Shown one piece after another: positions 41,227-50,890 of a stretch of 64,000 nucleotides of DNA. The notes below the pieces were generated by a model. The model was not told the origin of the DNA, made no database searches, and was given only the letters and a program-made list of their open reading frames with translations. The stretch's first letter is position 1; every line of letters starts with the position of its first letter. A program made the translations under genes and the position numbers. This stretch comes from an uncultured Prevotella sp. (GTDB lineage Bacteria; Bacteroidota; Bacteroidia; Bacteroidales; Bacteroidaceae), in contig CAKZVT010000029.1 in NCBI GenBank assembly GCA_937922435.1, positions 62,001-126,000 on the forward strand. Direction: 5' to 3'.

Positions 41227-42192
41227 CTAATTCTTAACTTCCAACGTGTACAGCGCCGCCTCAGCCTGGCGTACCAGGTTGCGTTTCTTCGTTCCGGGAG
41301 CGTAGACAAAGGCTTCCGCCACAATAATGCGGTGCCTTACGCTGTCTACCGTAGAGTGGGCGACGAACGGGCCGCCCATGGCGTCGCCGTGCATCTGCCA
41401 CAGTCCGCGGCTTATCATCAATGTGCGCCCTTTCTCCGTTGTTTTGGTGAATTGCGCACTGCCTTTCACTGTCTGCATGTACATGCCGGGGCGTTCGCCC
41501 GGTATGTTGCGCTTCATCACGCTGTCCCTCGCGGCCATAGCCTTGCCGGGGTCGAGGGCAATGCCGGGATATGAGTAGACGCATACGTTCTGCATGCTGC
41601 TTGGGTCGTTGTCGGAGAACCAGACGAACCCCTTGCCTTTCTTGCTGTACTTCATGTCGGCAGGCAGCCTCATGGCGCATCCGAACATGCTGTCCACCGT
41701 CGCCGAGGCTTCAGCGTTGCCGCTTTTGGCAAGCCTGGCTATTTCCACATTCATCTCGGCACGCGTGAACAGGTCGGCCAGCTGCCGGCCCGTCAGCGGC
41801 AATGCTTTTGCCAACACCTCGCTCGAAGGCGTGTTGACGTATGCCACCATCTGCGGCCTCGCCCATACATTCTTCTCGTATCTCACCCTTGCAGCAGTGT
41901 ACACACGCGGATTGACCGTGACAACGACTATGTTGCGTGCCATCTTGGCCGCCCCGTTGAAGTGCCGACTGTCGGTCACTGAGACATCAAACATCGGCTC
42001 GGCCTGCGGCAGTCCGGCGGCGTCTTGCGACAAAATGCTGTCTATCAGGTAAGCGTCAGCCTTGCCGTCGGCCACGACGAGCACTTCGTATGGCCTGCCG
42101 CCGCTCTTCGGCAACATCGACACCTGCCCATCGCAGGAGCAAAGCAGGGCGGCGATTGCAGTCATGGCGCAGGCCGCGAGCCATGCCTTCAT
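41227..42192 (-). CDS. DUF4837 lipoprotein
   Basis: 321 aa from MKAWLAACAMTAIAALLCSC, lipobox LCSC. Blocks GRPYEVLVVADGKA, NIVVVTVNPRVYTAARVRYEKNVWARPQMVAYVNTPS (in part), GMYMQTVKG and RGLWQMHGDAMGGPFVAHS follow DUF4837. Function unknown, probably outer-membrane attached. The start overlaps the rlmN stop (ATGA), so they are coupled; a longer frame to 42234 is rejected. Confidence 0.85.
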   Translation of the reverse strand: MKAWLAACAMTAIAALLCSCDGQVSMLPKSGGRPYEVLVVADGKADAYLIDSILSQDAAGLPQAEPMFDVSVTDSRHFNGAAKMARNIVVVTVNPRVYTAARVRYEKNVWARPQMVAYVNTPSSEVLAKALPLTGRQLADLFTRAEMNVEIARLAKSGNAEASATVDSMFGCAMRLPADMKYSKKGKGFVWFSDNDPSSMQNVCVYSYPGIALDPGKAMAARDSVMKRNIPGERPGMYMQTVKGSAQFTKTTEKGRTLMISRGLWQMHGDAMGGPFVAHSTVDSVRHRIIVAEAFVYAPGTKKRNLVRQAEAALYTLEVKN

Positions 42193-43226
42193 GCGTCGGC
42201 GGCCTCCTTCCTCGCCGTACTTAGCAGGCCGCAAGCGGCGAATATGTCCTGTCCGCGGCTCGCCCTGATTGTAGTGAACAGGCCGTGCCCGGTAAGATAG
42301 TCACGCAGGGCCGTCATCCGCTCCTCGTCGGCTCCGTGCAGGTTGACACCGGGAATTTGGTGGAAGCGTATCAGGTTGATGCGGCAATCAAGTCCCTTGA
42401 GCAGCCTGACAAGCTCACGGGCGTGCATCGGAGTGTCGTTAAGCCCTCCGAACACTATATACTCGAATGAAAGACGGCGCTGGTGACTGAAGTCGTAACC
42501 GCGCAGCATCTCGACGATTTCCTCTATGGGCATGGCCTTCTCGGCAGGCATAAGCATGGCCCGCTGTTCGCGAAGGGGCGAGTGCAGGCTTATGGCCAGG
42601 TGGCATTCGCTCTCCTCGATAAAGCGCCTTAGCTTGCTCCTTATGCCGACGCTGCTCACCGTTATACGCCTGGGACTCCATGCGTATCCCCACGGAGCAG
42701 TCAAAGCCTCGGTGGCCAGCAATACGTTGTCGATGTTGTCCATCGGCTCGCCTTGCCCCATGAACACGATGTTGGTGAGCGTGTCGCGTTCGGGCAGTGA
42801 ATATACCTGGTTGAGAATGTCGGCAGCGGTAAGGTTGCCCTCGAACCCTTGCTTGCCCGTCTGGCAGAACATGCAGTTCATCTTGCACCCTACCTGCGAC
42901 GACACACATAGCGTGGCTCGGTCGTCGTCGGGTATGTACACCGTTTCGACAAACTTGCCGCCAGCCGTCGGGAACAGGTATTTCACCGTGCCGTCCACAG
43001 ACCGCTGGCTGTCTGCCGGCGGCATGCACCCTACGGTGTACCGCAGCTTCAGCTTCTCCCTGTTCTGCTTGGATATGTCGGTCATGTCGTCAATCGAGCC
43101 CACGTGCCTGCCGTACAGCCACTTGGCAATCTGTCCGCCGGTGAAAGCCGGCATGCCGAGCGTCGTTGCAACCTCTTTCAGTTCTGAAAGCGACATTCCC
43201 AACAAGGGTATCATATTGGCATCCAT
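42189..43226 (-). CDS. rlmN: 23S rRNA (adenine-2503-C2)-methyltransferase
   Basis: 345 aa radical-SAM enzyme. Cluster Cys C114, C118 and C121 in VGCKMNCMFCQTGKQGF; N-terminal HhH-like SLSELKEVATTLGMPAFTGGQIAKWLYG; NIVFMGQGEPMDN; LAISLHSP; and C-terminal IRASRGQDIFAACGLL with the methyl-carrying Cys. Methylates A2503 of 23S rRNA and A37 of some tRNAs. First gene of a run rlmN-DUF4837-pdxA. Confidence 0.95.
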   Translation of the reverse strand: MDANMIPLLGMSLSELKEVATTLGMPAFTGGQIAKWLYGRHVGSIDDMTDISKQNREKLKLRYTVGCMPPADSQRSVDGTVKYLFPTAGGKFVETVYIPDDDRATLCVSSQVGCKMNCMFCQTGKQGFEGNLTAADILNQVYSLPERDTLTNIVFMGQGEPMDNIDNVLLATEALTAPWGYAWSPRRITVSSVGIRSKLRRFIEESECHLAISLHSPLREQRAMLMPAEKAMPIEEIVEMLRGYDFSHQRRLSFEYIVFGGLNDTPMHARELVRLLKGLDCRINLIRFHQIPGVNLHGADEERMTALRDYLTGHGLFTTIRASRGQDIFAACGLLSTARKEAADA

Positions 43227-43444
43227 CCTTGACCGTAAATGTTTTTAATTTGCAAACTTACACAAAAAAATCCATTTACCGCCCCTTATTACCGGAAAAA
43301 CGCCTTTCTTTCGGTAAAAGTAGAAACGAAAAAGGAAACAAGGCTACAACGCAATGACATCAGCCAAGACTGCAGATGCACACCACAAGGCCAGAAGCAG
43401 GAAAACGGCCATGCAAAAACCGCCGGCCGGCACATTTCCAGCGG

Positions 43445-43540
43445 ATATACAAAAGGTGGCCTTTGACAAAGCAAAAGGCCACCTTTCACATCGTAAAACA
43501 TGGCATATTGCAATGCAAAATGCCGCCAATTGCAAACCAG
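43445..43540. repeat. AAAGGC/GCCTTT array 10
   Basis: Units AAAAGGTGGCCTTTGACAAAG, AAAAGGCCACCTTTCACATCG, AAAACATGGCATATTGCAATG and AAAATGCCGCCAATTGC. The rest of the 500-bp gap between rlmN and the FucP gene holds no ORF. Confidence 0.6.
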
Positions 43541-43631
43541 GTTGTAAGCGTTTGGCACTCAACACGTTAGCCACGACGCACAATCCGCTTGCATTCGGCC
43601 GTGCCGGCGCACCAAACTACACACCGAAAAA

Positions 43632-43677
43632 AATCCCCCTGCGCATACAGCCACTACGGCCGACGCGCAAGGGGATT
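43632..43677 (-). terminator. Terminator of the FucP-family gene
   Basis: AATCCCCCTGCGC / GCGCAAGGGGATT, followed on the minus strand by a run of seven T. Confidence 0.8.
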
Positions 43678-43732
43678 ATGTATTACAACTGCCGACGGGA
43701 TGCCTCGCGGCGCGTCCCGTCACAGCCAGGAA

Positions 43733-45040
43733 TCAGTCTACAGGAATATCCTTGTTAACGTTCTTGCTGCCCCAAATGGCATAGAAAAGCAGGTATGCCA
43801 AGGCTATTACGGGAACGATGTACGAAACCATGTACCCTGCCTTGTCGGCGATGAAGTTCTGCACGAGCGGAAGCACGCCACCGCCTACTACCATCATCAT
43901 GAATATGCCCGACGCGGCAGCCGTGTACTTGCCAAGACCCTCGGTAGCAAGGTTGAATATGCTGGGCCACATCACCGAAGTGCACAATCCGCAGAGCACC
44001 AGCAACAGCGCGCTGACGGGCACCGTAACGTTCTCAAACGAGGAGCCGGTGAACACGGGCATAGAGGTCGTGACATTCTTGGACGACAACATAGCGCCGA
44101 GGATAAGCAGTATGGCTATGGACGACACCGTAATCATCATGGCGCGGCTTGACACCTTGTCGGCAATGAAACCCGCCACGAAACGGCCTACAAGCATGAG
44201 CAGCCAGTATGTGCCGGCCACGAAGCCGCCGATTGTAGCAGCGTTTGCCATCAAGCCCGCGCCCTTGTCTGACGTATCAGATATGTAAAAGTTGAGCGTG
44301 CCCGGTATGCCGATTTCTATTCCCACATAAACGAATATGCCGATAACGCCCAGCACACAGTGACGGAAAGCCCAAGGGCTATGCTCGAACACGGTGTCGC
44401 GCGTCGCCTTGCCCATCTCCGGGTCGGCAATAGGAATGAACGAGAGTACGATGAACGCCACTGCAAACACCGCCATGGCGATGAAGAGCACAAGGTTGAT
44501 GTCGCTGATGGCCGTCTCCTTGGTCACCGTACCTACGAGCGCACCTACCAGCATAGGAGTAAGCGTGCCTGAAAGCGAGTTGAGCGTACCGCCGATAAGG
44601 TTGAGCTGGTTGCCGCGGTTGCCGCCTCCACCAAGCAGGTTGAGCATCGGGTTCACCACTGTGTTGAGCATACATACGGAGAAACCGCTGATGAACGCTC
44701 CGAGCAGGTACACCCAAAAGCCCGTCAGCCCTGTCGGGAAACCTGACAGATACTGCACGAACACGCCGATGAAGCCTACGGCTATGGCCGCGAGTGCTGT
44801 CTTCTTGTAGCCTATCTTGATGAGCATCTTGCCTGCCGGGATACCCATGAAGAGGTAAGCCAGGAAGTTCATCATGTTACCCATCATGCCGAGCGTGTTG
44901 CTGCCCATCAGCTCCGGCTGGTTCTTCCAGATGACACCGATGGGCGCGGCAAGGTTGGTTACGAACGAAATCATCGCGTAAAGGAACATCATCGCAATTA
45001 TGGCGACGATGCTTCCGCTTTGTCTGTTTGTTTGTTTCAT
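43733..45040 (-). CDS. FucP/GluP-family sugar:H+ symporter (MFS)
   Basis: 435 aa, twelve predicted helices. MMFLYAMISFVTNLAAPIG, LAYLFMGIPAGKMLIKIGYKKTAL, the Gly/Asn-rich NLLGGGGNRGNQLNLIGG loop and VGRFVAGFIADKVSSRAM (MFS loop repeat) match the FucP/glucose-galactose branch. Takes up a hexose or deoxyhexose; which one cannot be told. No catabolic genes adjoin. Confidence 0.82.
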   Translation of the reverse strand: MKQTNRQSGSIVAIIAMMFLYAMISFVTNLAAPIGVIWKNQPELMGSNTLGMMGNMMNFLAYLFMGIPAGKMLIKIGYKKTALAAIAVGFIGVFVQYLSGFPTGLTGFWVYLLGAFISGFSVCMLNTVVNPMLNLLGGGGNRGNQLNLIGGTLNSLSGTLTPMLVGALVGTVTKETAISDINLVLFIAMAVFAVAFIVLSFIPIADPEMGKATRDTVFEHSPWAFRHCVLGVIGIFVYVGIEIGIPGTLNFYISDTSDKGAGLMANAATIGGFVAGTYWLLMLVGRFVAGFIADKVSSRAMMITVSSIAILLILGAMLSSKNVTTSMPVFTGSSFENVTVPVSALLLVLCGLCTSVMWPSIFNLATEGLGKYTAAASGIFMMMVVGGGVLPLVQNFIADKAGYMVSYIVPVIALAYLLFYAIWGSKNVNKDIPVD

Positions 45041-45063
45041 GGTTCTGTTGATATTTAAAGATG

Positions 45064-45924
45064 TTAAGACATTGTCTCTTCAGGTACTATTCCTTCCTCG
45101 CCCTCTTCCTTCTTTACTACGCGTTTGCGTATTGCGCGCTTGCGCTTGGGCTTCTCCTCAACGGGCTTGTCGGCCTTTACGCCGGCCAGTTCAGGGTCGA
45201 TGAGTATGCGTCCGCAATACTCGCATACTATAATTTTCTTGTGCATCTTGATGTCGAGCTGACGCTGTGGAGGTATTTTGTTGAAGCATCCGCCACACGC
45301 GTCACGCTGTACGTAGACTATGCCGAGGCCATTGCGTGCATTCTTGCGTATGCGCTTGAAGCTTGCCAGCAGGCGAGGCTCAATCTTTACCTCAAGCTCC
45401 TTGGCCTTCTCCTTCAGCCTTTCTTCCTCGGCGCGGGTCTCGTCCATGATTTCGTCAAGCTCGTTTTTCTTCTCCTCGAGAGCCTGGCGGCGGTCTACAA
45501 TCTGCTCCTCGGTGGCCTTGAGGTCGGCGTTCTTCTCCTCGACCTTAGCGTTGGCCTCGCGTATTTTCTTGTTGCACAGCTCTATTTCGAGCGTCTGGAA
45601 CTCTATTTCCTTGCTCAAAGTGTCATACTCGCGGTTGTTCTTCACGTCGTTGAGCTGCGCCTTGTAACGCTCCACACTGGCCTGCGCCTCGTTGATTTCG
45701 GCCTTCTTCTGCCTTACGGCGTCCTCGAATTCCTTGATGTCGTTCTTGATTTTCTCCACACGTGTGGTAAGTCCGGCGATTTCGTCCTCAAGGTCTTGCA
45801 CCTCGAGCGGCAGCTCGCCGCGCAGTGCACGCTCCTCGTCGATGGCCGACAACGTGGTCTGCAACTGGTAAAGGGCTTTCAGCCTCTCTTCTACCGACAA
45901 ATCTGTTGGGTCTTTCTTTGCCAT
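45064..45924 (-). CDS. C4-type zinc ribbon coiled-coil protein
   Basis: 286 aa from MAKKDPTDLSVEERLKALYQLQ. Long coiled coil (20-190: VEKIKNDIKEFEDAVRQKKAEINEAQASVERYK), then zinc ribbon CGGC ... VCEYCGRIL (about 208-240), then a Lys/Glu/Arg tail. Resembles the CT398/DUF164 family, which in Bacteroidetes is regularly paired with Nif3, here the next gene upstream. Role unknown, perhaps nucleic-acid linked. The longer frame to 45993 is repeat-derived. Confidence 0.85.
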   Translation of the reverse strand: MAKKDPTDLSVEERLKALYQLQTTLSAIDEERALRGELPLEVQDLEDEIAGLTTRVEKIKNDIKEFEDAVRQKKAEINEAQASVERYKAQLNDVKNNREYDTLSKEIEFQTLEIELCNKKIREANAKVEEKNADLKATEEQIVDRRQALEEKKNELDEIMDETRAEEERLKEKAKELEVKIEPRLLASFKRIRKNARNGLGIVYVQRDACGGCFNKIPPQRQLDIKMHKKIIVCEYCGRILIDPELAGVKADKPVEEKPKRKRAIRKRVVKKEEGEEGIVPEETMS

Positions 45925-45935
45925 ATTTCTTTTTT

Positions 45936-46106
45936 TAGTTGACAAGTGACGGGCAGACAAGCGGACAAGCCTATCGGCTTCGCTGCAAGCCAACCCATCT
46001 TCATTAATATTAATCCTACCTTATTATAATATTACACAAAAACAACAAACGGTGCCAACACGAGCAAGACGCCTTGTCTGCTTGTCGCCCGTTTGCCAGT
46101 CTGCTA
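45936..46106. repeat. Word-repeat hairpin (GACAAG/CTTGTC words)
   Basis: Left arm GTTGACAAGTGACGGGCAGACAAGC... and right arm GCCTTGTCTGCTTGTCGCCCG, between nif3 and the zinc ribbon gene, touching the nif3 stop. Confidence 0.65.
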
Positions 46107-46889
46107 CAAATAGATTATGGGATTGGTGTTGGTCTTGGTGAGGCAAGCCTTCACGCCCTTGCACCTTTCCTCTATTATTTCCTTGAATATCTCGTTGGTG
46201 AACTGTTCGCTCTGATAATGGCCTATTACGGCGATTTGTATCTCCTGCTCGTGTCCGAAGTACTCATGATAGTGCATTTCGCCGGTCACAAAGGCGTCGG
46301 CTCCTTCCACAATGGCGTCGCCAAGAAGGAACGAACCGGCACCGCCACACACGGCAACGGTCTTGATTGGGCGGCGCAACAGCTGGTTGCACTGCACGCA
46401 CTCCACGTCGAACGTGCGCTTGAGCATGATGATGAAATCGTCGGCGGCCACCGCTTCGGGCAACTCCCCTATCACGCCGCTGCCGCACTCAATGCCGTCA
46501 ACTGTTTTCCCGGCGAAAAAGCGGCAATCCTGAAGGCCCATCTTCTCCGATATTTTGAAGTTGACACCGCCCTGGGCGTTGTCCATGTTGGTGTGCATGG
46601 AGACTACCGTGACATCGTTCTTCAACGCCTTGGCCACCGCGCGCTGCACGTCGTTCTCATAAGTGACATGCTTCAGCGCGTGGAAAATTAACGGATGATG
46701 GCTCACGATGAGGTTGCAGCCAAGGGCAACGGCCTCGTCGACCACAGCCTCCGTCACGTCAAGACACAATAAAGCCCCTGATACTTCCGCCTCTGTCAGT
46801 CCTACCTGCAAGCCGGCATTGTCAAAGCTCTCTTGCAGGGGCAGGGGCGCGAAACGTTCAAGGGCGTCAACCACTTCTCTTATTTTCAC
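46104..46889 (-). CDS. Nif3-like dinuclear metal center protein
   Basis: 261 aa. Metal-site blocks LIVSHHPLIFH (His pair), VVSMHTNMDNA, GDAIVEGADAFVTGEMHYHEYFG and AVIGHYQSEQF are complete. The family forms a hexamer with two metals per subunit; proposed activities include GTP cyclohydrolase-like hydrolysis, none certain. It starts MKIREVVDALERFAPLPLQESFDNAGLQVG, as usual. In an operon with the zinc ribbon gene. Confidence 0.9.
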   Translation of the reverse strand: MKIREVVDALERFAPLPLQESFDNAGLQVGLTEAEVSGALLCLDVTEAVVDEAVALGCNLIVSHHPLIFHALKHVTYENDVQRAVAKALKNDVTVVSMHTNMDNAQGGVNFKISEKMGLQDCRFFAGKTVDGIECGSGVIGELPEAVAADDFIIMLKRTFDVECVQCNQLLRRPIKTVAVCGGAGSFLLGDAIVEGADAFVTGEMHYHEYFGHEQEIQIAVIGHYQSEQFTNEIFKEIIEERCKGVKACLTKTNTNPIIYL

Positions 46890-46918
46890 GCTTTACAGCA
46901 TTTTATGATTTATCTTTG

Positions 46919-47408
46919 CAAAATTAGTCATTTTTCCCGGACAGCCCAAATGCCGTCCGCTTTATTTGCAATCTTTAACTACAAAAACGTAAAAGAATTA
47001 TAACAGCAGCCCCCTACGCCGTTCACCGCAAAACCATTCACGGCAAACGGCGTTGCGAAACACGGCCTTTTACAATGCGAAAGACCGTCTTTTGCCTTGT
47101 AAAAGACCATGTTTTGCAACACCGTTTGCCGCCACAGCATAACACACTGTCTGTCAACGCGTTACAGAACGGGCACAAAACACAGTGGAACCAACGTCAA
47201 TCTATATTGTCGGCATACCGTCATTACACACTTCTTAACAACCTTCCGACTGCCAATATATGTTTTTTACGCAGACTGTTTGATTTTATCTTTATTTTAT
47301 TTGGTTTTTAATACTTCCTTTAATCATCAGACACTTACTTTGTAACAGCTATCAACCTACGCCGGGGACACACTACACCACCGTCCCTGCCTTAAACCTA
47401 AATTCAAC
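46919..47408. other. 490-bp intergenic region before the GH2 gene
   Basis: A + strand TATCTTTG lies at 46911-46918 and a TTACTTTG at 47335-47342, either of which could serve the GH2 gene. Array 11 occupies 47050-47125. No ORF is convincing. Confidence 0.4.
47050..47125. repeat. AAAGGC/GCCTTT array 11
   Basis: Units CGAAACACGGCCTTTTACAAT, CGAAAGACCGTCTTTTGCCTT, GTAAAAGACCATGTTTTGCAA. Confidence 0.65.
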
Positions 47409-50400
47409 ATGAAAAGACAAGACACCAACGGACACATCAGCCCGAGACAGTGTTTCAAGCGAAGAACCGCCGCCAGACTCTTCGCCGCAGGCATTACCGC
47501 CGCAACCTTGTTACCGGCCTTTACGGCCACGGAAGCACATGCGCAGACTACCAACCGCATCGACATCAACGACAACTGGATGATGCAGGAATCGTCAATA
47601 CTGCTCGACGAAGGCCGACGCGAAGGCTGGCTTGAGGAGAACTCCGCCGGACAGACGCAGGAAGGCCGGATACTGTCTGCCACGACATACCTGCCCGATG
47701 GCTGGTACAAAGCCACCGTGCCCGGCACTATACTGACGACACTTGTTGACAACGGCGTTTACGCCGAACCGCTGTACGGCGAGAACAACCGCCCGGAGAA
47801 AATCCCGGAGTCACTGTGCCACACCGACTGGTGGTACCGCACGGTGGTCGACATACCGCAATCATACGCCGGAAAAAACATCTGGCTCAACTTCGACGGC
47901 ATCAACTACTCCGCCGACGTATGGGTGAACGGCAGGCGCGTAGGCCCAATCAAAGGCGCATTCATCCGCGGAACGTTTGACATCACACCATACGTCAAGG
48001 CCGGAGGGAAAGCCGCCATCGCCGTTTGCATATCTCCGCAACCGCACACCGGCACGCCCTCGGAGCACACTATGGGCACGGTGGGCGGCCCTTGCGGCGG
48101 TGTCGGCAGGCTCGACGGGCCAACCTTCGGCTGCTCGAACGGATGGGACTGGCTCTCGGGCATACGCGACAGGAACAGCGGCCTGTGGCAGGGCGTCCAC
48201 CTATCGGCCACTGGCGGAGTAGTCGTCAAAGACCCGTTAATCACCACCGACCTGCCCCTGCCACGCACGGACGAGGCCGCCGTTACTGTGCAAGCCGCCA
48301 TACAAAACATCACGGACAAGCCACAGGAAGGCGTATTGAAGGGCAGCTTCGGCGACACACACTTCGAGAAGCGCGTCACCCTGCAACCTTACAGCACTTC
48401 GACCATCTGCTTCTCGCCTGAAGACTATCCGCAACTGACGGTAAAGAACCCTAAACTGTGGTGGCCTAACGGGCTCGGCGAGCCGTCGCTTTACACGCTG
48501 CACCTAGCGTTTGAACAGCAAGGCGCAGTGTCAGACGCACGTGACGTTAACTTCGGAATACGCGAAATAACGTACAGCGTGCCCGGTTCGGCCAACCTCG
48601 CGCTAAGCGTAAACGGCGTAAGGGTGTTCTGCAAAGGCGGCAACTGGGGCATGGACGAAGCCCTGAAGCGCATCCCACACGAACGGCTTGAAGCGCAAAT
48701 ACGCCTCAACCGTCAGGCAAACTTCAACATGCTGCGCAACTGGGGCGGCCAAAGCACAAGCGACGACTTCTACGACCTTTGCGACAAATACGGCATGTTG
48801 GTGTGGGACGAGTTCTTCCAGTTCAACAACGCCGACCCGATAGACCATGACCTGTACATGGCGAACGTGCGCGACAAGGTGCTGCGCACGCGCAACCACC
48901 CGTCAATCGCAGTGTGGTGCGGCCGCAACGAAGCGTATCCGCCCAAGTATCTTGACGACGCGGTACGCTTCCTTTTGGCTGAAATCGACCCGTCAAGGCA
49001 CTACCAGCCAAACTCGGGAGGCGGTCTCGGATGCAACTCGGGAGGGCCATACGAATGGCAGTACCCGATAGATTACTACTGCTTCGACGAGAAAAAGAAC
49101 TTCAACAAGAACGAGACATTCAAGACGGAAATAGGCGCAATGTCAGTGCCCACGCTCGAATCGATACAGGGAATGATGCCTGAACAGGACTGGAACGGCA
49201 TCACCGACGCATGGGCGGAGCACAACTTCACGTCGGCCGGAGGGCGCAACCTGCTCAAAACGATGACGAAACGCTACGGAAAAGTAGCCAACGTGGCCGA
49301 CTTCGTGCGCAAGGCGCAGATGATGAATTACGAAGGACACCGCGCCATGTACGAAGGACGCATGGGGCTGATGTTCACCCCCGTGCAGGGCATACTGCTA
49401 TGGATGAGCGTGGCGGCGCAGCCAAGCTTCGTATGGCAGATATTCCATTACGACCTCGAGCCTAACGCCTCGTTCTTCGCCCTGCGCAAAGCCTGCGAGC
49501 AAGTACACATCCAGCTGAACGAGAAAGGCGGCGGAACGGTGCAGGTTGTCAACCACCTGCCGTCGCCGGTCAACGCAGCCAAGGCACGCATCGCCATATA
49601 CAACCTTGACGGAAGCGTGGCGTCGGAAAAAGAATACTCCGTCAACGCCGTCCCGTGCGCCGTCACCAGCCTTGGCGCAGTAGAATGGCCGGAGGATGTT
49701 TCAGACGTACATTTTGTCAAAGCCGAACTGAAAGACAGTGAAGGCAGGCTGCTGTCTGACAACTTCTACTGGCGAAGCAGGCAGAAAGAACCGGCCGACC
49801 TGTCCGCTATCGCCTCGATGCCAACCGTCAAGCTGTCGGCCAAGGCGGCATATAAATGCGATGACGGCAAGATGGAAATGCAAGTGACGCTGCGCAATCC
49901 AGGCAAAAGCATAGCCCTGATGGCGCACCTTCAGCTGCACCGCGACAAGTCAGGCAAACGCGTGCTGCCGGTTTACTACAGCGACAACTACGTATCGCTC
50001 GCACCCGGCGAGAGCAAAACCATAACGATAGAGGCGGTGGAAAAAGACCTTGAAGGCGAACAGCCGCTGGTATTGGTGGACGGATGGAACGTGAAAGTGG
50101 GAAAATCCAAATACGTAGCGGACAACACCAACGCCGACATCAAGAAGTGGGGCGACGGAGGATTCGCATTCAAGCCACAACCGCTGACGCCGCAAAAGGA
50201 AGTCCGCATAAACTGCGGAGGCTACAACCGCGGCCTGTTCAAGAAAGACCCCGGCTTCCTTGAAGGCTCGGTAGGCTATTACACCGAGAGCGTAAGCACG
50301 CAAGGTGTAGCCAATCCAGGCCCTGAACTGATGTACCGCACTGTACGATGGGGCGAATGCTCTTATCCTTGCCTGATGGACGGAACATCCGGACAGACCT

Positions 50401-50654
50401 ACAAAGTACGCCTTCACTTCGCCGAACTCGACAAGAACACGACCGAGGGGAAGCGCATTTTCAGCGTGAACGTCAACGGCAAACCCGTCGTGACCGACCT
50501 TGACGTGTACAAAGAGGCAGGCGGCGGCTTCAAAGCCCTTGTCAAAGAAACAAGCGGAATAAAGGCCGACAGCAACAACATGATTACCATAACCCTGCCA
50601 AAGGCGCGCAAGGGTGCACCCCAGATATGCGGCTTCGAGATATTGCCGCAGTGA
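47409..50654 (+). CDS. Secreted glycoside hydrolase family 2 enzyme with malectin domain
   Basis: 1081 aa. Signal-type N-terminus to about 46 (AHAQ). Jelly-roll domain (48-~270: WYRTVVDIPQSYAGKNIWLNFDGINYSADVWVNGRRVG in part), Ig-like domain, then TIM barrel with acid/base E508 in WCGRNEA and nucleophile E574 in FKTEIG, Ig-like domains, and a C-terminal malectin carbohydrate-binding domain (~944-1081: RINCGGYN, YKVRLHFAELD). The layout resembles exo-beta-glucosaminidases and mannosidases of GH2. Substrate is not certain and no SusC/D pair is present. Probably periplasmic or surface. Confidence 0.85.
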   Translation: MKRQDTNGHISPRQCFKRRTAARLFAAGITAATLLPAFTATEAHAQTTNRIDINDNWMMQESSILLDEGRREGWLEENSAGQTQEGRILSATTYLPDGWYKATVPGTILTTLVDNGVYAEPLYGENNRPEKIPESLCHTDWWYRTVVDIPQSYAGKNIWLNFDGINYSADVWVNGRRVGPIKGAFIRGTFDITPYVKAGGKAAIAVCISPQPHTGTPSEHTMGTVGGPCGGVGRLDGPTFGCSNGWDWLSGIRDRNSGLWQGVHLSATGGVVVKDPLITTDLPLPRTDEAAVTVQAAIQNITDKPQEGVLKGSFGDTHFEKRVTLQPYSTSTICFSPEDYPQLTVKNPKLWWPNGLGEPSLYTLHLAFEQQGAVSDARDVNFGIREITYSVPGSANLALSVNGVRVFCKGGNWGMDEALKRIPHERLEAQIRLNRQANFNMLRNWGGQSTSDDFYDLCDKYGMLVWDEFFQFNNADPIDHDLYMANVRDKVLRTRNHPSIAVWCGRNEAYPPKYLDDAVRFLLAEIDPSRHYQPNSGGGLGCNSGGPYEWQYPIDYYCFDEKKNFNKNETFKTEIGAMSVPTLESIQGMMPEQDWNGITDAWAEHNFTSAGGRNLLKTMTKRYGKVANVADFVRKAQMMNYEGHRAMYEGRMGLMFTPVQGILLWMSVAAQPSFVWQIFHYDLEPNASFFALRKACEQVHIQLNEKGGGTVQVVNHLPSPVNAAKARIAIYNLDGSVASEKEYSVNAVPCAVTSLGAVEWPEDVSDVHFVKAELKDSEGRLLSDNFYWRSRQKEPADLSAIASMPTVKLSAKAAYKCDDGKMEMQVTLRNPGKSIALMAHLQLHRDKSGKRVLPVYYSDNYVSLAPGESKTITIEAVEKDLEGEQPLVLVDGWNVKVGKSKYVADNTNADIKKWGDGGFAFKPQPLTPQKEVRINCGGYNRGLFKKDPGFLEGSVGYYTESVSTQGVANPGPELMYRTVRWGECSYPCLMDGTSGQTYKVRLHFAELDKNTTEGKRIFSVNVNGKPVVTDLDVYKEAGGGFKALVKETSGIKADSNNMITITLPKARKGAPQICGFEILPQ

Positions 50655-50739
50655 CACTGACCGCCGTTTTACATACAGGCAGACAAATGGAGAAGCCTTG
50701 CCGCCATACGTCTTGCAAGCCATAAAACGGCAAACGGCC

Positions 50740-50840
50740 ACCGCCGCCGCTGCAAAAGGCGGCAAACGAGAAGCCAAAAGGCCGTGTTTTGCGATGCAAA
50801 ACACGGCCTTTTACAACATGAAAGACGGTCTTTTGGAAAG
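50740..50840. repeat. AAAGGC/GCCTTT array 12
   Basis: Units CAAAAGGCGGCAAACGAGAAG, AAAAGGCCGTGTTTTGCGATG, CAAAACACGGCCTTTTACAAC and AAAGACGGTCTTTTGG between the convergent GH2 and nuclease genes, where it may replace a terminator. Confidence 0.65.
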
Positions 50841-50890
50841 CCACTATTCATATTTTCATAAATCATTGACAACCAGGCATTTGCCCGATG

